The notes: generated by a model not told the origin, from the letters alone. 64,000 nucleotides of DNA from Sphingomonas hylomeconis (GCF_025370105.1 NZ_JANQBK010000005.1:1-64000); one strand, 5' to 3'. Positions 27,610 to 36,735 are shown, counted from the stretch's first letter. Numbers and translations are program-made.

Positions 27610-29118
27610 TCAGCCCGCCACCACCGCCGTGCGCCCCACGGCATTGGCCAGCGCGGCATGCCGCCGCTCGACCGCGTCGCCGTACAGCGCGCGGTCGGCG
27701 TCGGTGAGGTGCAGCGTCACCGTTGCCGCATCCTCGCTCATCCGTGAGCGCTGCAGCGGCCCGGCCAGGCCGCCGCTCAGCCGCTGGCCAAGCCGCATGG
27801 CCAAGCCCCAACTCACCGCGCGCTTGAGATCCTCGGCCGGCGCCAGCATCGCCAGCGGGGCCGGCGTGTTGGTGCCGCCGCCCAGGCTGGTGAACAGCGC
27901 CTGCGCGACCAGCGCCCGGCCGCGCGCGTCGATCGCCACCCAATTGCCGTGCAGCGCGACCTCGACGCCGCGTTCGGCGCGGAATTCGGGATTGGCGCGC
28001 CAGCCGACATCGGCCAGCTGGCAGGTGGCATGGCGCAGCCGCGCCATCTCGGTATCGTCATTGCCGAACAGCGGCGCGATCCAGCGATCGAGCAGGTCGC
28101 CATGTTCGGGGAAGCGGCCGTGGCGGCGGCCTTCGTCACGCGTGGCCACGATCAGCGGATCCTCGGCCTGGACCGCGGGATCGAGCGCGCCGTAGAGCAG
28201 CCCCTCGCGCAGGCCGAACGCCGAGACGATCGTGCGATCGCTGCCGATATGCTTGAGCAGCGCCTGCAGCAGCGCCGCGCTGTCGCCCAGCGTCGCGGCG
28301 CGGCCCGAGGACAGGCCGGGCACGGCGCGCAGCCATTGCTTGTTCACGTGCGCGATCGTCCGCCCCATGCGGGTGATCGAGTCGGCCGGCATGGCATATT
28401 GATGGATCACCGGCAGCGGATAGCTGCACAGATGCATGTCGAGCCGCCCGAGCGCGCGCCACGAGCCGCCGACCAGATAGAGTGGCAGGCCCGCGCCGCG
28501 CCCGAGCCAGCCGGCATCGCCGAGCGCCTTGTGCACCTGCCGTTCGAGCGCGCCGGCGCCCTTCGCGCGCACCGCGCCGATGCGCAGCACCCCGAGCGGA
28601 AAAGAGACGCGCTCGCGCAACGCGCCGCGCTCGATGCGCACCAGTTCGAGGCTGCCGCCGCCGAGATCGCCGACGATGCCGTCCGCCTGCGGGATGCCGG
28701 AAAGCACGCCGTGCCCCGCCGCCATCGCTTCCTGCTCGCCCGACAGCGTCTCGACGTCGAGCCCGAGCCGCCGCACCGTCTCCAGCAGCGCCGCGCCGTT
28801 CGAGGCATCGCGTACCGCCGCGGTCGCCACGGTGCGCAGCCGTGTCACGTCCATCTCGCGCGCCACCGCGGCGAACCGCGCCAGCGCCTGCTCCGCCATG
28901 TCGAGCGCGCCCTGCGAGATCGCGCCGTCCTGCGCCAGGCCGCGCCCGAGCCCGGCCATGACCTTTTCGTTGAACAGCACGGAGGGGATGCGCTCGGGGC
29001 CCTGATAGACGACCAGGCGGATCGAATTCGACCCGATATCGATGATCCCGGTACGCGGTTCGCTTATCCGCCCGTCATGGCCGGGCTCGGTACGCGTTTT
29101 ACTGAACAATGAAGTCAT
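27610..29118 (-). CDS. ppx: Exopolyphosphatase (Ppx/GppA)
   Basis: Removes phosphate from polyphosphate ends; relatives also hydrolyse pppGpp. The 502-residue protein has the actin-like ATPase fold: GIIDIGSNSIRLV (Asp27) at the N-terminus and GDLGGGSLEL as the second phosphate loop. A C-terminal all-helical domain follows. The start is ATG at 29118, eight bases after the ppk1 stop. The frame runs open far upstream, opposite the true ppk1 frame, but that is not coding. With ppk1 it balances polyphosphate synthesis and breakdown. Confidence 0.94.
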   Translation of the reverse strand: MTSLFSKTRTEPGHDGRISEPRTGIIDIGSNSIRLVVYQGPERIPSVLFNEKVMAGLGRGLAQDGAISQGALDMAEQALARFAAVAREMDVTRLRTVATAAVRDASNGAALLETVRRLGLDVETLSGEQEAMAAGHGVLSGIPQADGIVGDLGGGSLELVRIERGALRERVSFPLGVLRIGAVRAKGAGALERQVHKALGDAGWLGRGAGLPLYLVGGSWRALGRLDMHLCSYPLPVIHQYAMPADSITRMGRTIAHVNKQWLRAVPGLSSGRAATLGDSAALLQALLKHIGSDRTIVSAFGLREGLLYGALDPAVQAEDPLIVATRDEGRRHGRFPEHGDLLDRWIAPLFGNDDTEMARLRHATCQLADVGWRANPEFRAERGVEVALHGNWVAIDARGRALVAQALFTSLGGGTNTPAPLAMLAPAEDLKRAVSWGLAMRLGQRLSGGLAGPLQRSRMSEDAATVTLHLTDADRALYGDAVERRHAALANAVGRTAVVAG

Positions 29119-29126
29119 GATCTGTG

Positions 29127-31301
29127 TCAGCGTCCACGCCTGAGCGACAATTTGGGCACCGACTTGCCCTTGAGCGCCGCGCCGCGCCCGGACAGCGACG
29201 GATTGGTCATGAAATAGCGGTGCAGGTTGAACGGCCGGTCGCCCGGCGTCTCGCGCACATAGGAGCCGTCGGACGTCAGATCCCAGCTCTGCTCGTTGTC
29301 GATCAGATTGGCGACCATCACCTGATCGAGGATCTGGTCGTGCACCGTGGGATTGAGGATCGGCAGCATATATTCGACGCGGCGATCGAGATTGCGCGGC
29401 ATCCAGTCGGCCGAGGAGATGAACAATTTGGCATCGTCGTTGGGGAGCGCCTTGCCGTTGCCGAACGCCCAGATGCGGCTGTGCTCGAGGAAGCGGCCGA
29501 TCACCGATTTGACGCGGATATGCTCGGACAGGCCGGGCACGCCGGGGCGCAGGCAGCAGATGCCGCGGATGATCAGGTCGATCTCGACGCCGGCCGCGCT
29601 CGCCTCGTACAATTTCTCGATCATCGCCGGATCGACCAGCGAATTCATCTTGGCCCAGATCGCCGCCGGCTTGCCGGCCTTGGCATTGGCGATCTCGCCA
29701 TCGACCAGATCGACCAGCTTGGGGCGCAGATCGCGCGGGCTCAGGCTGACCAGCGCCATATTGTCCGGTTCGACATAGCCGGTGATGTAATTGAACATCT
29801 GCGCGGCATCCTGCCCGATGCGCGGATCGGCGGTGAAGAAGCTCAGATCGGTATAGATCTTGGCGGTAATCGGGTGATAATTGCCGGTGCCGAAATGGCA
29901 GTAGGTGCGGTATTGCCCGGCCTCGCGGCGCACCACCATCGAGATCTTGGCGTGCGTCTTCCACTCCATGAAGCCGTAGACGACCTGCACCCCGGCACGC
30001 TCCAGCGCGCTCGCCCAGATGATGTTCTGCTCCTCGTCGAACCGCGCCTTCAGCTCGACCACCGCGGTCACCGACTTGCCCGATTCCGCCGCCGCGATCA
30101 GCGCGTTGATCACCGCCGGCTGCTTGCCGGCGCGGTACAGGGTCTGCTTGATCGCCACCACGTCGGGATCGGCGGCCGCTTGCTTGAGGAAGGCGAGCAC
30201 CACGTCGAACGTCTCGTACGGGTGGTGGACGACGATGTCCTTGGCCTTGATCGCGGCGAAGCAATCGCCGCCGAATTCGCGAATCCGCTCGGGAAAGCGC
30301 GGCGAGAAGGCGGTGAATTTGAGGTCGGGGCGGTCCTCGTCGACGATCGCGTCGAGATCGCCGACGCCCAGGAACGCCCCGCTTTCGGTGACGAAGGCGT
30401 GACCGCCCAGTTCGTCGCGCAGCGCCTCGCCCAGCGCCGGCGGCATGCCGCTTTCCAGCTCGAGCCGGATCACGCGCCCGCGGCGGCGGCGCTTGATCGC
30501 ATTGGCGAAGTAGCGGACCAGATCCTCCGCCTCGTCGTCGATCTCCAGATCGCTGTCGCGCAGCACGCGGAATTCGGCCCCGCCGAGCACCTCGTAACCG
30601 GGGAAGATCAGCGGCGCAAAGCGCTTGACCAGCGACTCGACGGCAACGAAGCGTGCGCGCTCGCCCGGCACGCGGACGAAGCGCGGCATCTGGCTCGGCA
30701 GCATGATCAGCTCGCGGATCGGCTCCTGATCCGACAGGCGGACGAGATCGAACATCACCGCCAGCCCCTTGTTCGACATGAACGGGAACGGGTGCGCCGG
30801 ATCGAGCGCCTGGGGGGTGAGGATCGGGAAGATCTGTTCGAGGAACTGGTTCTGCAGCCAGTCGACCTCCTCCTCGGTGAGGAAATCGTCGATCGTGCGC
30901 GAGCCCAGGATGTCGATCCCCTGGTCGCTGAGCTGGCGCCGCAGATCGCGCCACACCGAGCGCTGGCTCTCGATCAGCTCGTCCGCTTCCGCCACGATCG
31001 CGGCGAGCTGCTGGCCCGAGGTCATGCCGTCGGCCGAGCGGCGATCGACGTCCTGGACCAGCTGGCCCTTCAGGCCGGCAACGCGCACCATGAAGAATTC
31101 ATCGAGGTTCGAGCCCGAGATCGACAGGAAGCGGACGCGCTCGAGCAGCGGATGCGCCTCGTTGCACGCTTCCTCCAGCACGCGGCGGTTGAACGCCAGC
31201 CAGGAGAGCTCGCGGTTGAAATAGCGATCGCCGCTTTCCTCCGCGGCGAACTGATCATCATCGTCCTGAACGAGGCGCGCGATATGGGCGGGGCGGGTCA
31301 T
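29127..31301 (-). CDS. ppk: Polyphosphate kinase 1
   Basis: Makes inorganic polyphosphate from ATP. The 724-residue protein has the N-terminal helical domain (FNRELSWLAFNRRVLEEA), the SGSNLDEFFMVRVAGL segment, the phosphohistidine motif in YCHFGTGNYHP, and C-terminal PLD-like domains with arginines for polyphosphate. The true start is ATG at 31301, overlapping the Hda-like gene (ATGA). The order hda-ppk-ppx is on one strand and tightly packed, so they are likely one operon. Confidence 0.95.
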   Translation of the reverse strand: MTRPAHIARLVQDDDDQFAAEESGDRYFNRELSWLAFNRRVLEEACNEAHPLLERVRFLSISGSNLDEFFMVRVAGLKGQLVQDVDRRSADGMTSGQQLAAIVAEADELIESQRSVWRDLRRQLSDQGIDILGSRTIDDFLTEEEVDWLQNQFLEQIFPILTPQALDPAHPFPFMSNKGLAVMFDLVRLSDQEPIRELIMLPSQMPRFVRVPGERARFVAVESLVKRFAPLIFPGYEVLGGAEFRVLRDSDLEIDDEAEDLVRYFANAIKRRRRGRVIRLELESGMPPALGEALRDELGGHAFVTESGAFLGVGDLDAIVDEDRPDLKFTAFSPRFPERIREFGGDCFAAIKAKDIVVHHPYETFDVVLAFLKQAAADPDVVAIKQTLYRAGKQPAVINALIAAAESGKSVTAVVELKARFDEEQNIIWASALERAGVQVVYGFMEWKTHAKISMVVRREAGQYRTYCHFGTGNYHPITAKIYTDLSFFTADPRIGQDAAQMFNYITGYVEPDNMALVSLSPRDLRPKLVDLVDGEIANAKAGKPAAIWAKMNSLVDPAMIEKLYEASAAGVEIDLIIRGICCLRPGVPGLSEHIRVKSVIGRFLEHSRIWAFGNGKALPNDDAKLFISSADWMPRNLDRRVEYMLPILNPTVHDQILDQVMVANLIDNEQSWDLTSDGSYVRETPGDRPFNLHRYFMTNPSLSGRGAALKGKSVPKLSLRRGR

Positions 31302-31948
31302 GGAACCTCGAATGGCAATGTGGGCGCCCGATCGACGATCAGGCTCGCCTCGGTCAATGTGGCCTTGGCCAGCGGGATCGACAAGCGCTTGCGCCGTTCG
31401 AGCACCGCCTGGTCGAGCACGTCGACCGCGCGGAGCAGCGCGATATGGCTGCGCTCGACCCGCGTCAGCAGCCACTGGATCAGGTCCGGGCGCGCATCGA
31501 GCCCGCGCCGGAGGAACAGCCGTTCGAACAGGGCCTGCATCAAGGCGTCATCCGGCGCGCCGATCTGCGCGATCGGGCTGGCGGCGAGGCGCGAACGCAG
31601 ATCGGGAAGCTTGACGGCCCATGTCGGCGGGGCATGGTCAGCCACGATGACAAGCGGATGACGCTCCTCCTGCGCGCGGTTCCAGGCATGGAACAGCGTC
31701 GTCTCCGGCTGGCGCTCGGCATCGTCGATGATCGTGCCGCCGCTCTTGGCGGCGAAGATCCGCGCCAGCAGGCTGCGGCCCGACTTGCGCGGACCGGTCA
31801 GCACCACGGTCATTACCGGCCAGGACGCCCAATGCTCCAATTGCTGCACGGCGCGCGCATTGGAGTCACTGACCAGGAATTCGTCGTCGCGGGGATCGGC
31901 GGGCCATTCGAACGGCAGCGCGATCTGCCCTGTGGGGCCGGCGCTCAT
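31298..31948 (-). CDS. hdaA: Hda/DnaA-like ATPase (regulatory inactivation of DnaA)
   Basis: A 216-residue protein related to the DnaA AAA+ domain. Near the N-terminus is a sliding-clamp binding motif QIALPF (8-13), like QLxLPL of Hda, which fits a role in turning DnaA-ATP into DnaA-ADP after replication. The Walker A position is GPRKSGRS (52-59): the invariant lysine is Arg58. Walker B is IIDDAE. The box VII/sensor II region is not clearly preserved. So it has the Hda layout with a changed nucleotide site. It is coupled to ppk downstream and to the DUF2066 gene upstream. Confidence 0.82.
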   Translation of the reverse strand: MSAGPTGQIALPFEWPADPRDDEFLVSDSNARAVQQLEHWASWPVMTVVLTGPRKSGRSLLARIFAAKSGGTIIDDAERQPETTLFHAWNRAQEERHPLVIVADHAPPTWAVKLPDLRSRLAASPIAQIGAPDDALMQALFERLFLRRGLDARPDLIQWLLTRVERSHIALLRAVDVLDQAVLERRKRLSIPLAKATLTEASLIVDRAPTLPFEVP

Positions 31949-33204
31949 CCGCTTGTCGCATTGTCCGCCGGCGCCGGCGCAGGCGGCGGCGGTGCCACTG
32001 CGCGACGGATGCGCAGCGTGTTGCCCGCGCCCTGGACGGTCCAGCCGCGCGCCTCGAGCGCCGCCTGCAACGTCGCCGGATCGCCATCGAAGCTCACGCG
32101 CATGACGGAGACGCCACCGAGCGCGAGGCTGCTGGTCATCGCCGAGCGCACGCCGGGAATGCCGCGCAGCGCCGCCTCGCCCGACGATACCGCGCCGACG
32201 CCCGGCGTGTCGTACTGGATGTTTACCGCGATCGTCGCGGCGGTGGGCGCGGCCGTGGCGGGATCGACGGGCAGGTCAGCGACCGGCGCCTCGACCACCG
32301 TTCCCGGCGGTGGTGGCGGCACATAGGACAGGCCGGGATCGGTGTTGAGCAGCCCGCCGCGCAGCGCTGCCTGGTACGATTCGTCGATCCGCTTGACCCC
32401 GGCATCGAGCAAGGCGGGCAGCCCGTCGCCCGTGTTGACGCGCAGGGTGAACTTGCTGACCAGCCGGTTGTCGGGCCCGTGCCGCGCCTCGAACGCGCCG
32501 ATCACCGGGCCGCCCGGCCATTGCCGATACAGCCGCACCACCGGCACGAGCACGTCGAGCGCGCCATATTGATCGAGGATCGTGCGCCACCAGGTGCGCC
32601 CCGGGCGCCCGATCTGGCCGAGATTGAGCAGCAGCGAATCCGGCCCGGAGCCGGCCGGGCGGACATAATCGACCACGCTGTTGCCGGTGCGGTAGCGCGT
32701 CCACGCCTCGGCCCAGTCGGTGCGCTTCTCGAATATCTGGCCGGTGCCGCCCGAATATTGCAGCGGCAGCACGAGCATCGGCGACGAGCGCAGCGACTGG
32801 CCGGCGACGCCGAGCAAGGATCCGGCGCGGCCGCGATTGAACAGCACGCCCAGTCTCGCGACATAACGGTTCGGCCCGATCTGTTCGTTCTCGACGACGA
32901 TGCCCGAGACCATCGCATCGAGCGTGCCATCGGAAAGACCGCCGCCGCCGCCGCCGAGCCGCTGCGACAGCATCACCCAGCCCTTGCGCTGCGCCAGCCG
33001 CCAGCCGGCCTCGCGCGCCTGGATCGCAGTCTTGCCGGTGACATCCACCTCGACGCCGCTGACTTCGTAGCTGCCCGAGGCATCGCCCATCGAATAGCCC
33101 TGCGGGCCACCGTCATCGTCCTGCGCGAGCAGCACGCCGCTGCCGGTGGCGAGCAACAAGGCGAGCGCGATCTTGAGACGCGTCTTGGGGGTTCGGGCTG
33201 ACAT
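31945..33204 (-). CDS. DUF2066 domain secreted protein
   Basis: A 419-residue protein from the ATG at 33204, with a signal peptide (MSARTPKTRLKIALALLLATGSG...). A glycine run (RLGGGGGGLSDG) and a central domain matching DUF2066 follow (PNRYVARLGVLFNRGRAG, then a conserved VLVPVVRLYR strand). The C-terminal part (about 300-410) has repeating beta-alpha units (GEAALRGIPGVRSAMTSS, then ATLQAALEARGW). DUF2066 proteins are periplasmic or outer-membrane associated with unknown function. An ATG at 33264 would extend it 20 residues into the purM promoter region. It overlaps the Hda-like gene by ATGA and is divergent from purM. Confidence 0.82.
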   Translation of the reverse strand: MSARTPKTRLKIALALLLATGSGVLLAQDDDGGPQGYSMGDASGSYEVSGVEVDVTGKTAIQAREAGWRLAQRKGWVMLSQRLGGGGGGLSDGTLDAMVSGIVVENEQIGPNRYVARLGVLFNRGRAGSLLGVAGQSLRSSPMLVLPLQYSGGTGQIFEKRTDWAEAWTRYRTGNSVVDYVRPAGSGPDSLLLNLGQIGRPGRTWWRTILDQYGALDVLVPVVRLYRQWPGGPVIGAFEARHGPDNRLVSKFTLRVNTGDGLPALLDAGVKRIDESYQAALRGGLLNTDPGLSYVPPPPPGTVVEAPVADLPVDPATAAPTAATIAVNIQYDTPGVGAVSSGEAALRGIPGVRSAMTSSLALGGVSVMRVSFDGDPATLQAALEARGWTVQGAGNTLRIRRAVAPPPPAPAPADNATSG

Positions 33205-33264
33205 CGCGGCCCTTTTGGCGAAGCAGGCGTGGAAATCCAAGCGCGTTATGGCTAGGGGCGGCAT

Positions 33265-34371
33265 ATGAGCGATGATCCCCGACAGAATAGTCCCTACACC
33301 TATGCCCAGGCGGGCGTCTCGATCGCCGCCGGCAATGCGCTGGTCCGCGCGATCGGCCCGCTGGCCAAATCAACCCGGCGCAAGGGCGCGGACGCCGATC
33401 TCGGCGGGTTCGGCGGCTTCTTCGATCTCAAGGCGGCAGGGTTCGTCGATCCGCTGCTGGTCGCGGCGAACGACGGCGTCGGCACCAAGCTGAAGCTGGC
33501 GATCGATTACAACGCGCATGACGGGGTCGGCATCGATCTGGTCGCGATGTGCGTCAACGACCTGATCGTGCAGGGCGCCGAGCCCCTGTTCTTCCTCGAT
33601 TATTATGCCACTGCGAAGCTCGACTCTGCGGTCGCCGAGCGCGTCATCGCCTCGATCGCCGAGGGCTGCCTGCAGGCCGGCTGTGCGCTGATCGGCGGCG
33701 AGACGGCGGAAATGCCCGGCATGTATGCCGAGGGCGATTACGATCTCGCCGGCTTCTGCGTCGGCGCGGTCGAGCGCGACCGCGTGCTCACCGGCCGCGA
33801 GATCGCGCCGGGCGACGTGATCCTGGGGCTCGCTTCGTCGGGCGTGCATTCCAACGGCTTCTCGCTGGTCCGCCGGCTCGCCGCGGACAAGGGCTGGAAG
33901 CTCGATCGCCCGTCGCTGTTCGACCAGGACGTGCGGCTGATCGACGCGCTCATGGCGCCGACCCGGATTTACGTGAAGAGCCTGCTGCCGCTGCTCGCCG
34001 AACGCCGCATCAAGGGGCTGGCGCATATCACCGGCGGCGGTCTGCTCGAAAATGTGCCGCGCGTGCTACCCGATGGCGTCCACGCGCGGATCGACGCCGA
34101 CGCCTGGCCGCAGCCGCGGCTGATGGCGTTCCTGCAGGCGCAGGGCGCGATCGAGCCCGAGGAAATGGCGCGTACGTTCAATTGCGGGATCGGCATGGCG
34201 GTGGTCGTCGCGGCGGACGAGGTCGAGGGCGTCACCGCAGCGCTCGCGGCGGCGGGCGAATCGGTGGCGACGATCGGCACGATCGAGGCCGGCGACAAGG
34301 GCTGCACCGTCACCGGCTCGACCGAGACCTGGGGCGCGCGCGCCGACTGGACCGCGACGCATCATGGCTGA
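33265..34371 (+). CDS. purM: Phosphoribosylformylglycinamidine cyclo-ligase
   Basis: AIR synthetase, step five of purine synthesis. The 368-residue protein has the [10 protein letters not shown] loop, the [20 protein letters not shown] segment, [11 protein letters not shown], and the [15 protein letters not shown] motif of the PurM/ThiL superfamily. An AGGGG ribosome-binding site precedes the ATG. It is followed by purN after a 114-base gap holding a palindromic repeat, so the two steps of purine synthesis are probably co-transcribed. Confidence 0.96.
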   Translation: MSDDPRQNSPYTYAQAGVSIAAGNALVRAIGPLAKSTRRKGADADLGGFGGFFDLKAAGFVDPLLVAANDGVGTKLKLAIDYNAHDGVGIDLVAMCVNDLIVQGAEPLFFLDYYATAKLDSAVAERVIASIAEGCLQAGCALIGGETAEMPGMYAEGDYDLAGFCVGAVERDRVLTGREIAPGDVILGLASSGVHSNGFSLVRRLAADKGWKLDRPSLFDQDVRLIDALMAPTRIYVKSLLPLLAERRIKGLAHITGGGLLENVPRVLPDGVHARIDADAWPQPRLMAFLQAQGAIEPEEMARTFNCGIGMAVVVAADEVEGVTAALAAAGESVATIGTIEAGDKGCTVTGSTETWGARADWTATHHG

Positions 34372-34382
34372 GCGCGCCCAAT

Positions 34383-34481
34383 CCCCCTCCCGCTTGCGGG
34401 AGGGGTTAGGGGAGGGCCTGCCGTTGATCGGTGCGCTTTCCGGACATGCCCTCCCCCAGCCCCTCCCGCAGGCGGGAGGGG
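34383..34481. repeat. Palindromic repeat, family C (purM-purN)
   Basis: Left arm 34383-34417 (CCCCCTCCCGCTTGCGGGAG, then GGGTTAGGGGAGGGC) and right arm 34448-34481 (GCCCTCCCCCAGCCCCTCCC, then GCAGGCGGGAGGGG) are reverse complements. Each arm also has an internal CTCCCGC-GCGGGAG hairpin. Only one copy is seen in the window. Confidence 0.88.
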
Positions 34482-34488
34482 AGACGTG
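34474..34488 (+). promoter_or_regulatory. purN ribosome-binding site within a repeat arm
   Basis: The GTG start of purN at 34486 is preceded by GGGAGGGGAGAC. The GGGAGGGG part is the end of the right palindrome arm. If the two arms pair in mRNA the Shine-Dalgarno sequence would be hidden. Confidence 0.6.
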
Positions 34489-35037
34489 AAGAAGATCGGC
34501 ATCCTCCTCTCCGGTCGGGGCTCCAACATGATGGCGCTCGCCGCCGCTGCCGGCGATTCCTACGAGATCGCGCTCGTCGCCTCCGACAAGCCGGCCGCGC
34601 CCGGCCTGGCCTGGGCTGCCGAACAGGGCATCCCGACCTTCGCCCATTCCCCCCGGGGCATTCCCAAGGCCGAGTACGAAGCTCAGATCGATGCCGCGCT
34701 GCGCGCCGCCGACGTCGAGATCATCGCGCTGGCCGGCTATATGCGGCTGCTGTCCGACGATTTCGTCGCGCGGTGGCGCGGCCGCATCCTCAACATCCAC
34801 CCGTCGCTACTACCCAAATACAAGGGGCTGGATACGCATGCGCGCGCGATCGCCGCGGGCGATGCGGTGGCCGGCTGCTCGGTGCACATCGTCACCGAGG
34901 AACTCGATGGCGGCAGGATATTGGGCCAGGCCGAAGTGCCGATCCTGCCCGGCGACACGCCGGACACGCTGGCCGAGCGCGTGCTCGGCGCCGAGCATCG
35001 CCTTTACCCGCAAGTTCTGGCAGCATTCGTCGCATGA
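34486..35037 (+). CDS. purN: Phosphoribosylglycinamide formyltransferase
   Basis: GAR transformylase using 10-formyl-THF, step three of purine synthesis. The 183-residue protein has the LLSGRGSNM phosphate-binding start, the AGYMRLL segment, HPSLLPKYKGLDTH with the catalytic His, and the later VHIVTEELDGG motif. The start is GTG with a Shine-Dalgarno sequence supplied by a palindromic repeat. It overlaps the YjbR-like gene by ATGA. The formate-THF ligase that supplies its cofactor lies at 60.3 kb. Confidence 0.95.
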   Translation: MKKIGILLSGRGSNMMALAAAAGDSYEIALVASDKPAAPGLAWAAEQGIPTFAHSPRGIPKAEYEAQIDAALRAADVEIIALAGYMRLLSDDFVARWRGRILNIHPSLLPKYKGLDTHARAIAAGDAVAGCSVHIVTEELDGGRILGQAEVPILPGDTPDTLAERVLGAEHRLYPQVLAAFVA

Positions 35038-35414
35038 CAGACTCCCCTGCCCCCGCCGCCGCGCTCGAGCGCATCCGCAGCGTCGCGCTCGCGCTGCCCG
35101 AGACGAGCGAAAAGCTGTCGCACGGCCACCCGACCTTCTTCGTCGCCGACAAGCAGTTCGCCCAGTTTCGCGACGATCACCACGGTGACGGGCTGACCGT
35201 CGTATGCGTCAAGACCGGCGGCAGTGACGAGCAGGCGATGCTGATCGAAGCCAATCCCGATTTCTACGGGCTTCCCGCCTATCTCGGCCCGTCCGGCTGG
35301 GTGTCGCTCGATCTCACCGGCGATGACCTCGACTGGTCGCTGGTCGAGGATCGCATCGCGCGCAGCTGGGAACTCGCCGCGCCGCGCCGCCTGCTCGAGG
35401 CGGGCGGGCGATGA
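35034..35414 (+). CDS. MmcQ/YjbR family protein
   Basis: A 126-residue protein of the small MmcQ/YjbR double-wing fold (ALPETSEKLSHGHPTFFVADKQFAQF, then a YLGPSGWVSLDL strand and an IARSWELAAPRRLLE helix). E. coli YjbR relatives bind DNA weakly; function is not established. The ATG at 35034 overlaps the purN stop and its stop overlaps the next gene, so purN and both downstream genes form a coupled string. Confidence 0.85.
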   Translation: MTDSPAPAAALERIRSVALALPETSEKLSHGHPTFFVADKQFAQFRDDHHGDGLTVVCVKTGGSDEQAMLIEANPDFYGLPAYLGPSGWVSLDLTGDDLDWSLVEDRIARSWELAAPRRLLEAGGR

Positions 35415-36097
35415 GCGTCGATCCGCCGCGCGTGCCGCAGATCCCGGTCGACCCGCTGGTGCCGCCGCCGCCGTCCAACGCGGCTGCCGCGCCGGAGACC
35501 GTCGCGCAGGCGGTCGATCGTGCCGAGGCCGCCGCGACGCGGCGCCGCTGGGTGACGCTGGCCGAACTGGTCGGCGTTGCCGGCGTGGTGATCGCCGCGT
35601 TCGGCCTGTGGCTGACCTGGTCCGACCGGCGCGCCGACGACCAGGCCAAGCGCGCCGAACAGGCGAGCGAGCGCAAGGTGCGCACGCTGGTGATGCTCAA
35701 GGCGAGCGTGGATGGCGACGACCTGACGCTGACCGATCCGGCGCACGACGTGCAGACGATCGATATCCGCTTTCCCAAGGCGCTGGGCGTGGCGGCGCAG
35801 ACCGACGCCGATCCGAAGATCGCCGCCGGCTGGGTGTCCGCGCCGATGCTGAAGCTGACCGATGGCGGACCCGACACGCAGAGCGGGCGGCTGCCGGTGC
35901 TGATCACCGCCAGCTATTGGGATGCCGATGTCGAGCGCCACGATGCCGCGATCTACGACGTGTCGTGGAAGACCGACGGCCGCTTCATGCAGGGCCGCGC
36001 GTTTCGCCTTGAGGGGCTGAAGCTGAAGGAGCGGACGGCGTCTGTCGCGCGGCTGGAGGCGATCTGGACGCGGCAGAAGCCGAAGGCAGCCAAGTAA
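35411..36097 (+). CDS. Single-pass membrane protein, unknown
   Basis: A 228-residue protein I cannot assign to a family. A proline-rich N-terminus (about 1-25) is followed by an alanine-rich helix and one transmembrane segment near 52-69 (AELVGVAGVVIAAFGLWLTW). A charged stretch (RRADDQAKRAEQASERK, likely coiled coil) leads to a C-terminal beta-rich domain of about 130 residues (VRTLVMLKASVDGDDLTLTD and on). The C-terminus is probably cytoplasmic or periplasmic depending on topology, which is ambiguous. Overlaps the YjbR-like gene by ATGA. Confidence 0.75.
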   Translation: MSVDPPRVPQIPVDPLVPPPPSNAAAAPETVAQAVDRAEAAATRRRWVTLAELVGVAGVVIAAFGLWLTWSDRRADDQAKRAEQASERKVRTLVMLKASVDGDDLTLTDPAHDVQTIDIRFPKALGVAAQTDADPKIAAGWVSAPMLKLTDGGPDTQSGRLPVLITASYWDADVERHDAAIYDVSWKTDGRFMQGRAFRLEGLKLKERTASVARLEAIWTRQKPKAAK

Positions 36098-36103
36098 CCC
36101 GTT

Positions 36104-36201
36104 CCGTCATCCTGAACTTGGTTCAGGATCCATCGCGCCGCATAAATACCGGCCGATTGGTTTGCGGCACGATGGATCCTGAATCGAGTTCAGGATGACG
36201 G
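36104..36201. repeat. Palindromic repeat, family A (hypothetical-GNAT)
   Basis: Arms CCGTCATCCTGAACTTGGTT and AATCGAGTTCAGGATGACGG lie at the ends, with CAGGATCCATCGCGCCGCA and TGCGGCACGATGGATCCTG inward. It sits between convergent genes and could terminate both. Confidence 0.9.
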
Positions 36202-36215
36202 TGTTGCAAGTGAGC

Positions 36216-36734
36216 CTACAAATCCCGCGCGTAGATCGGATCGTCGTGCGTCTCGCTGCCGACGGTGAATTGCCGGGTGCCGATCACCACGAAGCCGTGC
36301 CGCTCGTAAAAGGCGTGCGCGCGGAAATTCTGGTCCCATACGCCGAGCAGCATGCGCGTGCGGCCGAGCCGGCGGGCATCCGCAAAGGCCTGGGTGAGCA
36401 GATCGGCGCCAATGCCCGAGCCATAGGTCTGGCGCAGCGTGTAGATCCGCCGCAGCTCGATATCGCCGGGCTCAGGCGCAATCGGGAAATCGGGCGCGGT
36501 GAGCACGGTATAGCCGACCGGCGCGCCGCCCGGCAGCAGCTCGGCCAGCGTGACCACCGACGCCGGGTCGCCCGTCCACTGCGCGAACGCCTCGGCGCGG
36601 TTATGCTTCAGGCAATGCGCGACGAGATCCGCGCCGTCCAGCGACGGCGCATAGGTATCGAGGAAGCAGGCATTGGCGACGAGCGACAGGCGATCGGCGT
36701 CATCCGCCCCGGCCTGTCGCACGCGCCAGTCCAT
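36216..36734 (-). CDS. GNAT-family N-acetyltransferase
   Basis: A 172-residue acetyltransferase. The acetyl-CoA site appears as LRRIYTLRQTYGSGIGADLLTQAF (the R-x-x-G-x-G loop is YGSGIG), followed by the LGVWDQNFRAHAFYERHGF motif at the C-terminal half. The substrate is unknown; similar proteins act on amino groups of amino acids, proteins or antibiotics. The ATG at 36734 gives the proper beta-1 start (DWRVRQAGADDADRLSLV). It begins one base after the ndk stop. Confidence 0.88.
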   Translation of the reverse strand: MDWRVRQAGADDADRLSLVANACFLDTYAPSLDGADLVAHCLKHNRAEAFAQWTGDPASVVTLAELLPGGAPVGYTVLTAPDFPIAPEPGDIELRRIYTLRQTYGSGIGADLLTQAFADARRLGRTRMLLGVWDQNFRAHAFYERHGFVVIGTRQFTVGSETHDDPIYARDL

Positions 36735-36735
36735 A

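Noticed and set aside
27610..30954. Apparent large fusion protein ending in PPX
   Set aside because: Only the part after ATG 29118 is PPX. The upstream part is the wrong frame of ppk1, which is complete in its own frame and has its own stop at 29127.
29124..31661. Long + strand open frame opposite ppk1
   Set aside because: Antisense to a complete PPK1; composition is the usual high-GC shadow with no motif.
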